A DNA stretch of 64,000 nt from Aselliscus stoliczkanus (GCA_033961575.1 CM066739.1:70246559-70310558); one strand, 5' to 3'. Positions 21,464 to 33,992 are shown, counted from the first letter of the stretch. Numbers and translations are program-made. The notes: generated by a model from the sequence alone, not told the origin.

Positions 21464-24430
21464 AATGCCAACAATTCCCAGTCTTTTATATTTCCTCAAC
21501 TTTTATTGACTCTTCCACATTACAGTCTGCCTTTTATCAATCTTTCTGCTGAAACTCTGTTCAGTAATGTAACTGACAACGTTTATTATTAGGGAATTTA
21601 TCTCAATCTACTTTATGCACTCAGCATCCATTGATACTACTGATAACATCTCTTCCTCTTGACTCATTAGCCTGGAAATGGTCAAAACAAGCCAATGCAT
21701 CTGGGTTCAGGCCTATCCAGGAGTGGCAGTGTAAACAGTTGCTAGCCAAACAGCATACTCAACTGAACCAAGGGCTGCAGGGTGATCTTTCCTTAAGGCA
21801 GCAGCTACAGCCATCTTCTCATTCTCAAACTAATCTCAACTTTTCAAAGGAGAGAACTAAAAAAAAGGAGAGCTTGACAGAGGAGAAGGAACTGAGAAAA
21901 TCGAGCAGCACTGTGTGATTCGTGAGGCTATTCTTTCTTCTATTTATAAGACCAGACTATGAGCCAAGAGGACACTCATGCCCCAAGAGAATGCCACTGG
22001 TTGACAACTGAAGCCCCTATGATAGCCATCACAAAATCATAGACGTCGTCTAGAAATTATATTACCTATGGCCGATAGCATTTGAATGATCTTCTTTAGT
22101 AAACTTACTCCCATTGCTGAAGACCTCCTTCAGTCCAGCGATCTTCTATGATGTATTCAGGCCTGCATATGTTTGGATTTCTCATTTAAGCATTTGCTGG
22201 AAGTTGGAGGGCTTGATGTTGCATTTGAGACAAATCTTAATGATTGCAAACGCTTTCTCCTGGTACTCTTATTTATTCTTTCCAACTTCCCCTTAATTAT
22301 TCCTTATTTTTCTGCTCATTGAATGTTGGTGTTTCTCTCAAAACCCCATTATGTTTTACCCTCTTCTTACATTAGTATGGTCAGTCTACGTGACCTTATT
22401 ATTTTTATTCTGAATCTATGGATTCATCCCAGGCCTATCTTCCAAACTTTAGGCCCATAAAGGCTACTATTGAACATATCTACTTGCACTTCCAAGAGAG
22501 CCCTTATGTAAAGTGGCCAAAAGAGACTTCCTGTACTTTTGTTTCTGATGACATAGCAGACCGAATTAGTGAGAACCCTCCCAATTACAAAAAGGATAGA
22601 AAGCAGATATGGCCTTGGGCCTCCAGGAGGGAAGCAGATGAAATTGAGATGCCTGAATAAAGCAGGACACTGGAAAGTTACCTCCTCAATGAGATGGGAG
22701 ACAGAGCACAGAATGAGGAAAAAAATAGACATACATGGGAAACCAAAACTTGTAATTTGTGCTAGCAAAGTTATGGAACCCAAATCGTAACATCTTAGCT
22801 GAAAAACTGGTTCTAGAACAATAAAATAAGGAAAGCATTGCAGCATTTCAAAAACTTGGGATACCTTGGATTCCCCCACTGAAGGCATTTTCAAAGTAAA
22901 AGTAACAAATCACAAATTGGTGACTCAGGGATCAAGTTTCATGTATCTCACAATGCTGCCAGCTTAGAACTCTTTTCCTAACTGTGGGTCAGGAGTGAGA
23001 GTGGAGAAAGTGTACCAAGTTTTATTGCCTTGGACTGGAAGTGACACATAACTTTTACTCACATTCCCCTGGTGAGAATTAATCAGTGACACCACCTAGA
23101 AACATGGGGCTGGTGATTTGGTCTATCAGTTGGCCCAGAAGAAAGTAAGTTTTGTGAACATATAGCAATTATCTTTGCCACATTGTCCTATCAATAGATG
23201 AGTAAGAGTTATTGATTCTGCCTTAGAAATCATTAACTAATCCATCTTCTTCTCCTTCCCAATGTCTTCAAACTTGCTTAGGCTGCCATTAATTTTCACT
23301 TGAAATACTGCAACAGCCTTCTGAGAAACCATCTATTTCCTCTTAAATACTGTTACAATCCTTTGGTTGTGAACAACATGAGCTCTAGCTAACTTAGGAA
23401 AATTCGGGAAATTATTATACAGGTCTATATATCTTCTTATGGATTCCAGAAGGAATAATAAAGCTAGGTCCACAAAAGCCTCCACTGGAAAAAAGATTGA
23501 AAGAGTTTAGGGAATGTATCCACAATTGTCAGGTATCCACAGCTGCCTTTTATCTTATTTGGCCTCTGTGTAAGAAGGCATTTTTTTTCCCTCCTAATCC
23601 AGTGGTGTTTTCGATCTTAATGTTGCAATAGTGTTCAGTTGCTCTTCCTCCAATATGATGTTATTCACTGGTAGTTTTGGCATGTAAGTCATTTCCATAT
23701 TTCTCTTTTATTTACCAGGGTAAGGACCACACTAAGTCTTCTACTTCTTTTTATCTCCCACAGATCCAAACTTGAAATTTTATAAAATCCAGAAAGACTG
23801 AGTACTCAATGAATATTCAATAAATCAGTGACTAGCCACCATTATATTATTTTATGCCTTTGTGAGCATATTGGCCAGAATCTCTAATCTGAGAGTTGTA
23901 CTGATTCAGACCAGTGCATCCTTCATCGTTCAAGAAAGGATCTCATATCTAAGTCTCTAAACAGAGGGACAATTGACCCTTTATTTTCTTGACTTTATGC
24001 TCCATGACTGGCCTTAACTGGCTGTGTTTAATCCCAGAGGAAAGCTTTGTGTAGTTATCATTCTGTAGATCTCTGTTAACTCAGAGCTTGTGAAGTGTTT
24101 TTGCATACATTAATTATGCTGACTCTCAAATTTTTCTTATAAAGAATCATATAGTATTCATAAAATTTAGCTTAAGTAATTTTATAGTGTTTTAAAAACT
24201 ATTTTACATGTATTAATGCTTTTTTTGTTGTTTTTACAAACATCCCACAATTAGGTAGGGACGGCAGTAGGACTTTCCCCAAGGCATTATTCCACTGTTT
24301 TCTCAATGCTCAAATCTGATTATTGATTTTGTTACCAAATCTCACATTATACCACTGTCCCACACAGCAGTTAGTGGAATGGTTCTCTCAGAAACAAAAA
24401 CAAGTGTCATCAATAAAAGATAGAGGATTT
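21464..24430. other. Mostly unassigned DNA with weak L2 fragments
   Basis: Segments at about 21464-21660 and 23225-23345 resemble L2 (ATACTGCAACAGCCTTCTGAG). Overlapping frames on opposite strands at 22418-22894 (80, 73 and 156 codons) have no recognisable domain. Confidence 0.4.
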
Positions 24431-24439
24431 TTAGGAGGC

Positions 24440-24900
24440 AGAGTAGGGCGGTGGTAATAAGTGTGAGCTCTAAAACCAGATGCCTAGGACCAAGTCTAAG
24501 TTTCCTAACTTTTTAGCTGTGGTACTTTAGGCAGGCTAATTCATCCATAAACATGAATATAATAATTGTACCTACTTCAGGGTTTCAAACTTTGTCGGCA
24601 GGATTAGATTGGGTAACAGATGAAAAGAAGTTGGTATGGTATATAAGTACATAGTAAACGCACAGTGCCAATTGGAAAAGCTATATGGAGCGTTGATATA
24701 GAGCTCAACCCTCAACCCATGACACTAGGGTTCAAATCCCAGCTCTAACTTTTTCTGCCTGTGTAACTTTGGGCGAGTTACTCAAATTCTCTGTGCCTTA
24801 GTTTCCTCATCCATTAAAAGTGGAACCATGATTGTACCCACCTCATAGAATTGTGCAGAATAAATGAGCTAATGCCTGTAAAATGCTCAGTAAACTTGTT
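24440..24900 (+). repeat. Two tandem-oriented MIR copies
   Basis: MIR at about 24455-24680 (GTGTGAGCTCTAAAACC head) and again at about 24695-24905 (GGGTTCAAATCCCAGCTC, GTTTCCTCATCCATTAAAA, GAATAAATGAGC). Both are plus strand. Confidence 0.75.
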
Positions 24901-25384
24901 AATTGAATATTGCTTCCTGTTAGGAGAGATCCTTAAGAGTTTTTCCAGTGTTGAATCCTCGGTATAGTTAAGCCTGAGTAGGTTTATTATTGCTGTTTTC
25001 TTTGCTGTTGGCAAGTTGATACCTGTGTATTGAAATAAACCCCAGTGTTTCCAAACAAATTGATCATTTTTATTGTTGACATTTATTAAATTCCAATGAA
25101 AGGGATTAAGCTTACTCTAAGCAAAGAAAAGCAGCAGCAGAAGGAAACCACCTAATGACTAAACTAGTTTTTCCTATATAACTACCCACCCACTCACCAG
25201 GAAGTATTGTTTCTGGAGAACGATATTTCCCTATTCTTGAACTTGATATTTTGGTTGTTAGGGCATCAGGTAGCTGTAGGTTGTTGCATCTCAGTTTCAT
25301 TCAAACTACTCCAGATCTGGTGCTTTTGTTCTTTTATAGTCTCCTGCAATATGCCTGGTAAGTGTTGCCTTGAGGGATTAATTG

Positions 25385-25385
<1 letters not shown>

Positions 25386-25437
<52 letters not shown>
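25386..25437. repeat. (GATA)n microsatellite
   Basis: About 13 uninterrupted GATA units. Confidence 0.97.
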
Positions 25438-25664
25438 TTCACCTCTGTTATTGAACTAAGTTATTTATGACAGGTAAATGCACTTCCCTTCCCCCTTTCC
25501 CAAATAGCTTTCCAACCTAAAATATAAATTGAAAATTTTTATTTGAGCCCATTTACGGAGAGTTCTAGAGTATGGTAGCCTATGTTTATTTAGGGGGGAA
25601 GTGATCCAGAGATTTAGGTCACTGTAAATTACATTTTCAGTTATAGAACTTACTTTTTTGTTTT

Positions 25665-25950
25665 CTTTTGTTTGCGTTTTTTAAAAATAGATTTTCTTTT
25701 TAGAGCAGTTGTAGGTTCACAACAAAATTGAATAGAAGGTACAGAGCTATACCCCCAGCCTCGACACATGCATAGCCTCTCCCATTATTAATATCCCCCG
25801 AACTAGGTGAAATATTTGTTACAATTGATGAATTTTCATTAGTACATCATTATGACCCAAAGTCCCTAGTTTACATAGGTATTTGGACAAATGTGTAATG
25901 CCATGTGTCCATCATTACAATAACATATAGACTTGTTTCACTGCCTTAAA
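25665..25950 (-). mobile_element. Old L1 3' region fragment
   Basis: The plus strand reads ATTTTCTTTTTAGAGCAGTT and GGTTCACAACAAAATTGA, followed by a block typical of reversed old L1 3'UTR. It has no coding potential. Confidence 0.6.
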
Positions 25951-25964
25951 GACACTCTGTGCTC

Positions 25965-26935
25965 TGCCTATTTAACTTACTTTTGAAAAACAAAACAAAA
26001 TTTCACCTCCATTATTCTCCCTCTGTCTCTTCTTCCCCTTTGCCTCCCTCCCTCTTTCCTCCCCTTTCTTTCCACTTCTGCCACTCTGGCTTCCCTTCTA
26101 TCCTGAGCACAAGACATCCCTTAGATGTTTGTTTGGCTAACCCCCTCACTTCTTTTAAACCTTCACTCAAATCTTTATGATTAAGTTTACTTGAGATTAT
26201 GCTGGATTCTTTGGTAAATTACAACCCCTCCCCCACATCACACTCTAGATCACCTTTATTTCACTCAGTTTTAAACTTCTTTTAATAGCACGAATTATCT
26301 TCTAATATACACTAAGTCCCCGACCTATGAACATTCAAGCTGTGAACTTTCACAGATACAACAGACCTCGCATTACGAACACTCCTAGATGTGAACAAAT
26401 TGCAGAAGTAGCTCACGTGTGTGAGCTCAGGTGTGGGCCCTCCATCTCCTATTGCTGATGATCCTTCAGCTCCACCATCTCCTACCTACCCTCCCTCCTC
26501 CAGTTAGTAACTCTCTTCTTGTCAGTTCACTCCATACAATCTCCTATATGCCAGTTGTTGTACTGTACTGTATCACCATTTTAAGGTAACTGTAAAAGTA
26601 AAAATAGTTTATTTACGGTATTTTTGTGTGTGTATTTCGGTTTTTTATGCTTTACATTGTATATTTGTGTCAAAGGTGTATAAGACTCACTTTGTCTGAC
26701 TTACAAACGAATCCGACTTACGAACATTCTCCTGGAACGGAACTCCTTCGTAAGTTGGGGACTTACCGTACAAAAAATAAATTATGTCTTTGGTTATTGT
26801 CTATCTTCCCTCTCCCCAAAAGGAAGGCTCCACAAGAGCAAGTGTCTTTTGTCTGTTTTGGTCACTGCTGTATTCCAAGCAACTGGAACGATGCCTGGCA
26901 CAAAGTCACTATTCAACATACTTGTAGAATAAGTG
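25965..26935 (+). repeat. L2 3' end split by a Tigger-like element
   Basis: L2 halves at about 25965-26307 and 26771-26935. The second has the AGGAAGGCTCCACAAGAGC, TTTTGGTCACTGCTGTATTC and ATGCCTGGCACAAAG motifs of the L2 end. The frames at 26626-27075 are repeat read-through. Confidence 0.7.
26308..26770. mobile_element. Non-autonomous Tigger/pogo-like DNA transposon
   Basis: About 459 bp flanked by TA. The ends are inverted: CACTAAGTCCCCGACCTATG at left and, reversed from the right, CGGTAAGTCCCCAACTTACG. Further inward, further TTACGAAC/ACGAACA motifs recur near both ends, giving sub-terminal repeats. CAG(T)-type ends and a TA duplication fit Tc1/pogo (Tigger) elements. No transposase frame is present. 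Confidence 0.75.
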
Positions 26936-27208
26936 GATAGACTAAAACATGTAAAGAACAGGCAGCATCCTGTGAGTCTAAGTTGACCAAATATATACAT
27001 CTCTATGTTCACAAATGAATTGTGTGAAGCTGCTGTGCTTTCTTGTAAAGCATTCAAGTAAAATACAGGTATCATTTATTTTTCTCTATTCTAAAATTGT
27101 GTCATTTCTCTTCAGGATAGGTGAAGGTAAAATCTATTAGGATAGATTTTTTGCCTTTGTAAAACATAGATGCACAGAAAAACTTTCCCAAATTTATGAC
27201 ATTTCTAG

Positions 27209-27952
27209 TTAAAATAATAAAATAGTCACTTGCAAAAGTAAAAAATTATATTTATAAACCATATGTAAACTTTGTGAGATTTTTTTTTTCAAGAATACTA
27301 GAGATGGAGTCTTGTGCCACTTAATTTCTTGGCAACTTGCTCTTACTTTCTGTGTCTCAGTTATAATTTCTTTGTTTTCCGGGTGCCAAGGCCTCCTCCC
27401 CACAGAGCTGAAGCCATATAAACCTTCAATTTTATCCTCATTGTCAACTGGAGAGACTGTCTCAGACTGCAGCACCCTTTTTGCTGGCGTTACTCTCACC
27501 CCTCGTTTCCCATTCTCCATAATGGGCTTGTACATACAAGTACTATCTGAGCTCACCCCACTGTACTTCCCAATTCTGACAACTTCCGAAGTATCGAAAT
27601 CGCTTTGTGGCCAAGAACTTCCTTTGGCCTCTCTAGTTCTTTTTGGACTGGTGCCTTTTACCTGAACCTGATGACATAAATACGGTGCAATTGTGTCCCT
27701 CAATGAACTTCCAAGTCGCACCTCATCCTGTGGACATCCAGCTCTGTCAGATGTTGGAATGACAACCTTTCCTCCCATAATCGATGCTGTGCTCTGTCCT
27801 CCTAATGTGTACCTTTCAACTACCACCTCTTTTCTCTTACCATGTATTTTAGTATTATTTTCGCCTGCGTAGGTGGCCTGCCTACCTACTGCCTGCCTCA
27901 CTCTATTGTGTGGGCAGAACCACAGCTGGCAGCCATTCAAAGAATGCTGCAT
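27209..27952 (-). CDS. Unidentified 247-codon open frame
   Basis: Starts at an ATG (27952-27950) with an in-frame stop about nine codons upstream, and runs 247 codons. The N-terminal 215 residues have balanced, hydrophilic, Ser/Lys/Arg-rich composition (KRKEVVVER, TSPKRTREAKG, VRVTPAKRVLQSETVSP), like a disordered eukaryotic protein segment. The last 30 or so residues, after a lysine run encoded by an A-tract (plus 27282-27291), are low-complexity and probably non-coding. No catalytic motif, membrane segment or known domain is visible. It could be a partial retrocopy of a gene I do not recognise, a single exon, or chance. No target-site duplication or convincing poly(A) tail was found. The plus-strand 117-codon frame over it looks like its shadow. 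Confidence 0.3.
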   Translation of the reverse strand: MQHSLNGCQLWFCPHNRVRQAVGRQATYAGENNTKIHGKRKEVVVERYTLGGQSTASIMGGKVVIPTSDRAGCPQDEVRLGSSLRDTIAPYLCHQVQVKGTSPKRTREAKGSSWPQSDFDTSEVVRIGKYSGVSSDSTCMYKPIMENGKRGVRVTPAKRVLQSETVSPVDNEDKIEGLYGFSSVGRRPWHPENKEIITETQKVRASCQEIKWHKTPSLVFLKKKISQSLHMVYKYNFLLLQVTILLF

Positions 27953-28001
27953 CCCTCCACAGTTATCTGTACCTGGCTACATTTCAAGATATGAATTACA
28001 C

Positions 28002-28006
<5 letters not shown>

Positions 28007-28054
<48 letters not shown>
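28007..28054. repeat. (TA)n microsatellite
   Basis: About 24 TA units that abut the MITE at 28055. Confidence 0.97.
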
Positions 28055-28058
<4 letters not shown>

Positions 28059-28135
28059 GTTGTTGGAAAAGTCATGATGTATTTTTTCTATGTTTTTCAT
28101 TGCAAAAATGTGTCATGACTTTTCCGACAACCCAA
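28055..28135. mobile_element. Palindromic mariner-type MITE (81 bp)
   Basis: Near-perfect inverted repeat. The left arm TTGGGTTGTTGGAAAAGTCA pairs with the reversed right arm TTGGGTTGTCGGAAAAGTCA, with one mismatch in 20. Pairing continues less tightly inward around a TTTTTCTATGTTTTTCATTG loop. TA flanks both ends (28053-28054 and 28136-28137), and insertion was into the TA microsatellite. Length and design are like the human MADE1 MITE, whose hairpins gave rise to the miR-548 family. No transposase is encoded. Confidence 0.85.
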
Positions 28136-28137
28136 TA

Positions 28138-28403
28138 CATAAAAGATCAGAACAGAAGAGCTAATTTGCAGTCTTTTTCTGTTCTATCAGTGTTTATTAT
28201 GTGAATCTGTAAAAATAATCAGCCAAGCATGGCATGAACTTCTTTACCATAATACACAGTCCTCTAGCAGCAGCTAGGTTAAGCTTAAGAATGAGCCAAA
28301 GACACAACTAGCATTGGCATGATTGGAGCAATACAGGGAGTAGAAACAGCTGCCATGGGCAAAATTTCTTTTATTTGAAAACTCTTTATTGCATTGTCAA
28401 ATG
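28138..28403. other. Unassigned stretch
   Basis: Nothing recognisable between the MITE and the L1 poly(T) tract. Confidence 0.5.
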
Positions 28404-29740
28404 TTTTTTTAATTAAAATTTATTGGGATGACAATAGTTAGTAAAATTACACAGGTTTCAAGTGTAGAATTCTGTAATACACCATTTATATATCATATTG
28501 TGTGTTCACTACACAGAGTCAGCTCTCCTCTCATCACCATATATTTGACCCCCTTTACCCTGATCCACTACCCCCTTCCCCACTTACGCTCTGGTAACCA
28601 CTAAACTATTGTCTGTGTCTAAGAATTTTTGTTTCTTTATTTGTCTTGTTCCTTTGTTGCTGTCAGTTTTATATTCCACATATCAGTGAAGTCATATGGT
28701 TCTTGACTTTTTCTGTCTGACTTAGTTTTGCTTAGTATAATGATCTCAAAATCCATCCAGGTTGTTGCAAACGGCATTATTTCACCTTTTCTGATGGAAG
28801 AATAGTATTCCATTGTATATATGTACTACATCTTCTTTATCCAATCATCTATTGAAGGACACTTTGGTTGTTTCCATGTCTTGGCCCCTGTACATAAAAC
28901 TGCAGTGAATATTGGAGCACATATATCTTTATGGATTAATGTTTTCAGGGGTTTTTTTTTGGTATATACCCAGGAGAGGGATTGCTGGGTCATATGGTAA
29001 TTCTATTCTTAATTTTTTGAGGAACCTCAACTCTGCCTTCCATAGCAGCTGCACCAATCTGCATTCCCACCAACAGTGTATGGGGATTCCATTTTCTCCA
29101 CAGCCTCTCCAACACTTGCTATTATTTGTCTTGTTGATGATAGCCATTCTAACTGGTGTGAGGTGACTTCTCATTGTGGTTTTTATTTGCATTTCTCTGA
29201 TGATTAGTGATGCTGAGCATCTTTTCAAATGTCCAATTGGCTATCCATGTGTCTCCTTTGGAGAAATGTCTATTCAGGTCCTCTGCCCATTTTTTAATTG
29301 GATTCTTTGTCTTTTTGTTGTTGAGTTGTATGAATTCCTTATATATTTTGGATGATATTTGCAAATATCATCTCCCATTCAGTTGGTTACCTCTTTGTTT
29401 TGTTGATGGTTTCTTTTGCTGTGCAGAAGCTTTTTTGTTTGATATGGTCCCATTCATTTATTTTAGCTTTTATTTCCCGTCCCTTTGAGGTCAAATTCAT
29501 AAAATTCTCTTTGAACCCAAGGTCCGTAAGTTTAGTGCCTATGTTTTCTTTTATGCAGTTTATTGTTTCAGGTCTTTTGTTTAGGTCTTTGATCCATTTC
29601 GAGTTAATTTTGGTGCATGGTGACAGATAGCAGCCTAGTTTCATTCTTTTGCATGTGGCTTTCCAATTCTCCCAGCACCATTTATTGAAGAGGCTTTCTT
29701 TTCTCCATTGTATGTTTTTGGTTCCTTTGTTGAAGATTAG
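28404..29740 (-). mobile_element. 5'-truncated L1, minus strand
   Basis: From the poly(T) at 28404, the 3'UTR reads to about 28720 and is followed by the C-terminal part of ORF2. Broken frames at 28929-29228, 29149-29364 and 29387-29644 carry typical ORF2 segments ([37 protein letters not shown]). Frame changes between them show it is inactive. Truncation is at about 29740. Confidence 0.92.
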
Positions 29741-30690
29741 TAGAAAACATAGAAGTTGCTAATTATTATTGGAATACATGGACATTTGAAATAAAAATCG
29801 CTAGGAGAAACCAGGTACTTTGGGCAGCATATTGGGGAAAAGCAATGAAATGTTTCAACTTTGCAAAACCAAAGCAGTGACAATGTCTCTTTATTGGGAG
29901 TTGATTCTGCCCTCACAATGTCCTGTGCACTTTTAAAATTCTTTTTAGATGCACTGGTGACTGAGCCAAAGAGAGGATGTCCTCACACCCCTTGCCTTTC
30001 TGTGTAGTCTCTCCCTGCTTTATCTGTGCTGCAGGAGCAGACATCTGCAAATAGTCACAGGCAGAGTTTCCTGGAGAAGTCTTGCATTACAAGTCATCTG
30101 GAAGTGCACGGAAGGTCTCACTTGACATGTGAGAGGTGTTACTCTCATATGGACTAGATGATACATTGTCATTTCCGGTTGTCATGATCTCTGATTCAAT
30201 GTATGTATATATGCTCATCTTGGATCCACAATATGTGCCTTCTTTAAAATTTCTTACTGTGTTTGAGGACACAATATTTACTTTAATATATATTTTATAA
30301 CTGCCTGATGAATTTGAAAATCTGTTATTTTCATTATAATCTCATAAGAGAGCTGCCAGAAAACACCTAACCAAAAATAGGACTATGCAATGAAACTGCC
30401 TTTATAGGAAAAAGGGAGTTTGTGCTAACAAATGCAATTCGACTTGGAGCAGCAGCCAGGAGTTAGTGGTTAGGTATTTCTTGCTGATTACTTCAGGCTG
30501 GTTGCAGCCAGACTACGATGTGACAGGCCCCCCCCCCCTTGTCCTGCCTTGTCCGTGTGCTGTAGGTAAGCCCTCTTTCTCCTGAGGAATCTAGGAACTA
30601 CACAAAGAGCTAGAAAACAGGCTGAAGCTTCAATGCAGGGAGAAGGTGCAGTGAGATCCTGTATTTTGGAGCTAGAAAGGAATCCTAGAG
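29741..30690. other. Unassigned stretch with a poly(C) run
   Basis: No gene or named repeat. An 11-C run lies at 30528-30538. Confidence 0.5.
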
Positions 30691-31095
30691 GTCACTTAGT
30701 AAAGGTCATTTAGTGTCCCATTTTCCAGATAAATAAACTGAGCTCCAGAGAAAATAATGAGTGGCCCAAAGCCACACAGAAAGTGTGAGGCAGTCTGAGA
30801 TGAGAGGCCTGTTTTCATCCCCAGAAACTAGTGTTTCTCCCACTTTGCCATTTTTCTCCATCCATTTTCTGCAAAGAGCCTTCAGCTGGCTTCACAATTT
30901 TGGGAGACTGAGCTCTAGGATCAGCAATCATTGTTTTATCAATGGAAATTCAGATTTGTAGCTAGGCTGGCATAGTGGAAACTGCATGCATTCTAGAATA
31001 AAATCGCAGCACTGCTACTTATTAGATGGGTGAGCTTTGGTAAATAACTTTATCACTTCAAGTCCAGTTTCATCATATATTAAAGACAAACATCA
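30690..31095. repeat. MIR fragments (minus then plus)
   Basis: At 30715-30850 the plus strand reads CCCATTTTCCAGATAAATAAACTGAG, a reversed MIR. At 30965-31095 it reads CATAGTGGAAACTGCATGC then a MIR core in plus orientation. Confidence 0.6.
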
Positions 31096-31099
31096 GAGG

Positions 31100-32060
31100 T
31101 ACTGTATCACACCCAGTACTCAATACTCAATATCTTTCCATTCTTTCCCTCCCCTTGTTTCTCTCCTTATGGTTCCAGGTCTTTTGTCATAGCTTCTTGA
31201 AACAAAGTGAAATAAATTCAGCTCAATATTATGAATACATGGTTTTAAATGGCTACCCTTGGGTGTAAATCTAAGGAGATTTGCTTACAATCATCATTTA
31301 ATAATGAATGCCCATTTCCATTTTAGGCTGGGCTGAAAGAAAGCATTCATGCTTTATCTTTTATTAGAGATTACCATAGAAGCGACCCTGAGTCTATTTA
31401 CAAGAAGGCAACTGGAATGGTGCAATTATTCAGATAAGAAAACAAAATATAACGAATATTTAATTTTATTTTTTTTTAACAAGTTCCTCATTTGGGGAGA
31501 TCCTATTCCTGTTCTCAGGAGAAGAGCAAAAGTTTAAACAAGTTGAAACTAGTCTTGCCCCCCTTTCACCTGCAGACATAGAGGCCTGGGCTTCGTATTT
31601 CTTGGTATGAAAGGAACTCCCGAAATGGAGCCCTTACCTCTTTCTGCCCAGTTTCTGCTCCTTAGAAGCCCAGCCCACTGCTTATGCTCCTGAGCCGGTC
31701 CTGTCTCTTGCTTAAAGAACTGACCTTTCTGTTTCTATCTTCTTTCTTCCCCTTTGTCTATAAATGTTAATGTTTCTTCCAATCTAAACAAAAATAAAAT
31801 TAAACCCTGCTTTTCATTCTCACTTTTCTCATACATCTGTTTCATGTCCTTCACAGCCAATTAACAAAAATAATTTCTTTCTCTTCCTCCGAAGTCCACT
31901 ATAATCTAAACTCAGCCTCAAACTCTCTGCTGCTGAAACTATTCTTGTTAAAGACGTTGGAGACCTTACTGTTGCCAAAATCAACAGTTCTCTTCAATCC
32001 GGATTTAATATGGTTTCTCTTTATGCCTTTGACATTGCTCCCGTTTCTTGTTTTTTTTTG
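31100..32060. other. Unassigned stretch with L2-like end
   Basis: Sequence at about 31840-32050 resembles L2 ORF2 in plus orientation (CTGCTGCTGAAACTATTC, GAGACCTTACTGTTGCC). The rest is unassigned. A (TTTTTG)n-like tract follows at 32048-32100. Confidence 0.4.
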
Positions 32061-33319
32061 TTTTTGTTTTTGTTTTAATGTTTGTTTTTGTTTTTTGTTA
32101 AAAAAAACAAAACTAGAATCTTATTTTAGAAAATTAGAAGTACAGAGGAGCAAAAAGAGAGAATAATCACCAACATTTTGTTACCTAGGACAAGCTACTC
32201 CAAACAGTTAGGAGTGTAGCTTTCCCCTAATATTAATACATATACTTATAATGAGCACTGACATACAATGCCTCCCATGCACCCATGAGAGGATGCTATC
32301 GTATTTAGTTTTCTGTTTGTTCATTAATGTATTGTGAACTCTATTCTGTGTCAAAAGGCATGATTGTATTTTTGCCAATATTTTAGAAGCTATTTTTAAA
32401 TTAACTAAATGACTCTTAGGTGTTCATCTTACAAGTCTTTTCTAACCGATTGTACATCATGCAAACAACAATCAAAATAAGCACTTGTAGCTATGTTAAT
32501 ATTACATCAGATTAAAATTTTAAGCGAAAACATTACTAGTGATTAAAGGAGTTCATTTTATAATGATTACAATGAATTTCCTGGTCTAATTCACCACAAA
32601 TCTTAACAAGTTTTAATTTGCATGCAAATAAAATTATAACCTCCAAATAGGTAAAGCAAACGTGGTCAGTACTACAAGGAGAAATACAGAAATCCACTAC
32701 CATAGTGGGAGATTTTAATACATTTTTAGTAATTTATAGAGCAAATAGACATATACAAAAATCAGTAAGGATAGTAGAAGTTGTGCATAATAATGTTAAA
32801 AATCACCCAATGAAAAAATATGAAACACTGCATACAACTGCAGAATAACACATGCTTTTTAACTGCACGTAAAACATTTATAAAATATTTACTATATTCT
32901 AGACCATAAAGGGGTCTTAAAAATTTCAAATACTAAAATAAATCCTCCCACCTCATATTAAGATATCGATATAGCTAATGATAATTGTTTTGTAATCTCC
33001 ATATATTTGGAAACTAACTACCAAATAAACCATGAGTCAAAGAAGAAATGATAATGGAAATTAGAGGAAATATTAAACTGAATTTATAATAAACATATTA
33101 TAAATCAACACTTGTAGAATATAGCCAAAGCAATATTGTGAGGGAAATTTACATCTTTAAATGCAAATAGTAGGGGGAAAAGACAATGATAAATATATTT
33201 TGTACCCATCCCAATAAGCAAAAAAAGCAAAGTAAAATAAAATAAATAATACAGATAAGACTTGGAATTAACAAAAGAAAATATAAATATAAAGGATAAG
33301 GCAGCCAAAATTGGGTTTA

Positions 33320-33427
33320 AGGGCCGGCCGAGTGGCACAGTGGTTAAGCGCTGGCCTGGGAAGCCAGCGGCCCCGGTTCGGTCCCACATATGAGGGCCAG
33401 TGATACTGCCTTCAAAAAAAAAAACAC
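33320..33427 (+). mobile_element. Short tRNA-only SINE
   Basis: GGGCCGGCCGAGTGGCACAG head and CACATATGAGGGCCAGTGAT end. A perfect 15-bp duplication CCAAAATTGGGTTTA lies at 33305-33319 and 33428-33442. Confidence 0.95.
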
Positions 33428-33837
33428 CCAAAATTGGGTTTATGACACTACTAGTAAATCTGACAAATCTGACAAAATTGACCAAGAAAAAAAGAGTTAA
33501 ATAACGTATAAAGATGAAAAGATGCTGCAGATATTTTAGTGTTGTAATTTTTTTTAATATGATGCTGCAGATATTTTAAACAAATAAGATATTTTAAACA
33601 ACTTAAAGATTTAGATGTAATAGATACATTCCTAAAAAACTGTATTTTATCCAATTTGACTCGTGAAGAAATAGAAACCCAATACAACCCCAGTAGTCAA
33701 AATCTTATCAAAAGAAAAATTTTAGGTCCAATTTGCTTCTCTGGATATTTATATGAAATTGTAAGGTTTTCTTGTAGACATAAGTTTTCAACCATTATGA
33801 TAAATACCAAGGAGTGTGATTGCTGGATATTATTATT

Positions 33838-33992
33838 ATTATTATTATTATCATTATTTTTAGCTGAGCCATCCTGCCACCTGTTGGCAGCTCAACGGCA
33901 ACTCAGGTCGGGCTGGCATTGAACCGCCATTGCTCAGAGCTCAGCTTGCACTCTTGAGTGAACTCTTAAGCAACTGAGCCACTCGGCCGGCC
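33838..33992 (-). mobile_element. tRNA-derived SINE
   Basis: Minus copy whose A-tail has become (TTA)n on the plus strand. The flanks CTGGATATTATTATT (33823) and CTGGATCATATTATT (33993) are similar but not identical. Confidence 0.88.

Noticed and set aside
22424..22894. 156-codon minus frame overlapping two plus frames
   Set aside because: Hydrophobic, unrecognised, with competing frames on the other strand; no support beyond being open.
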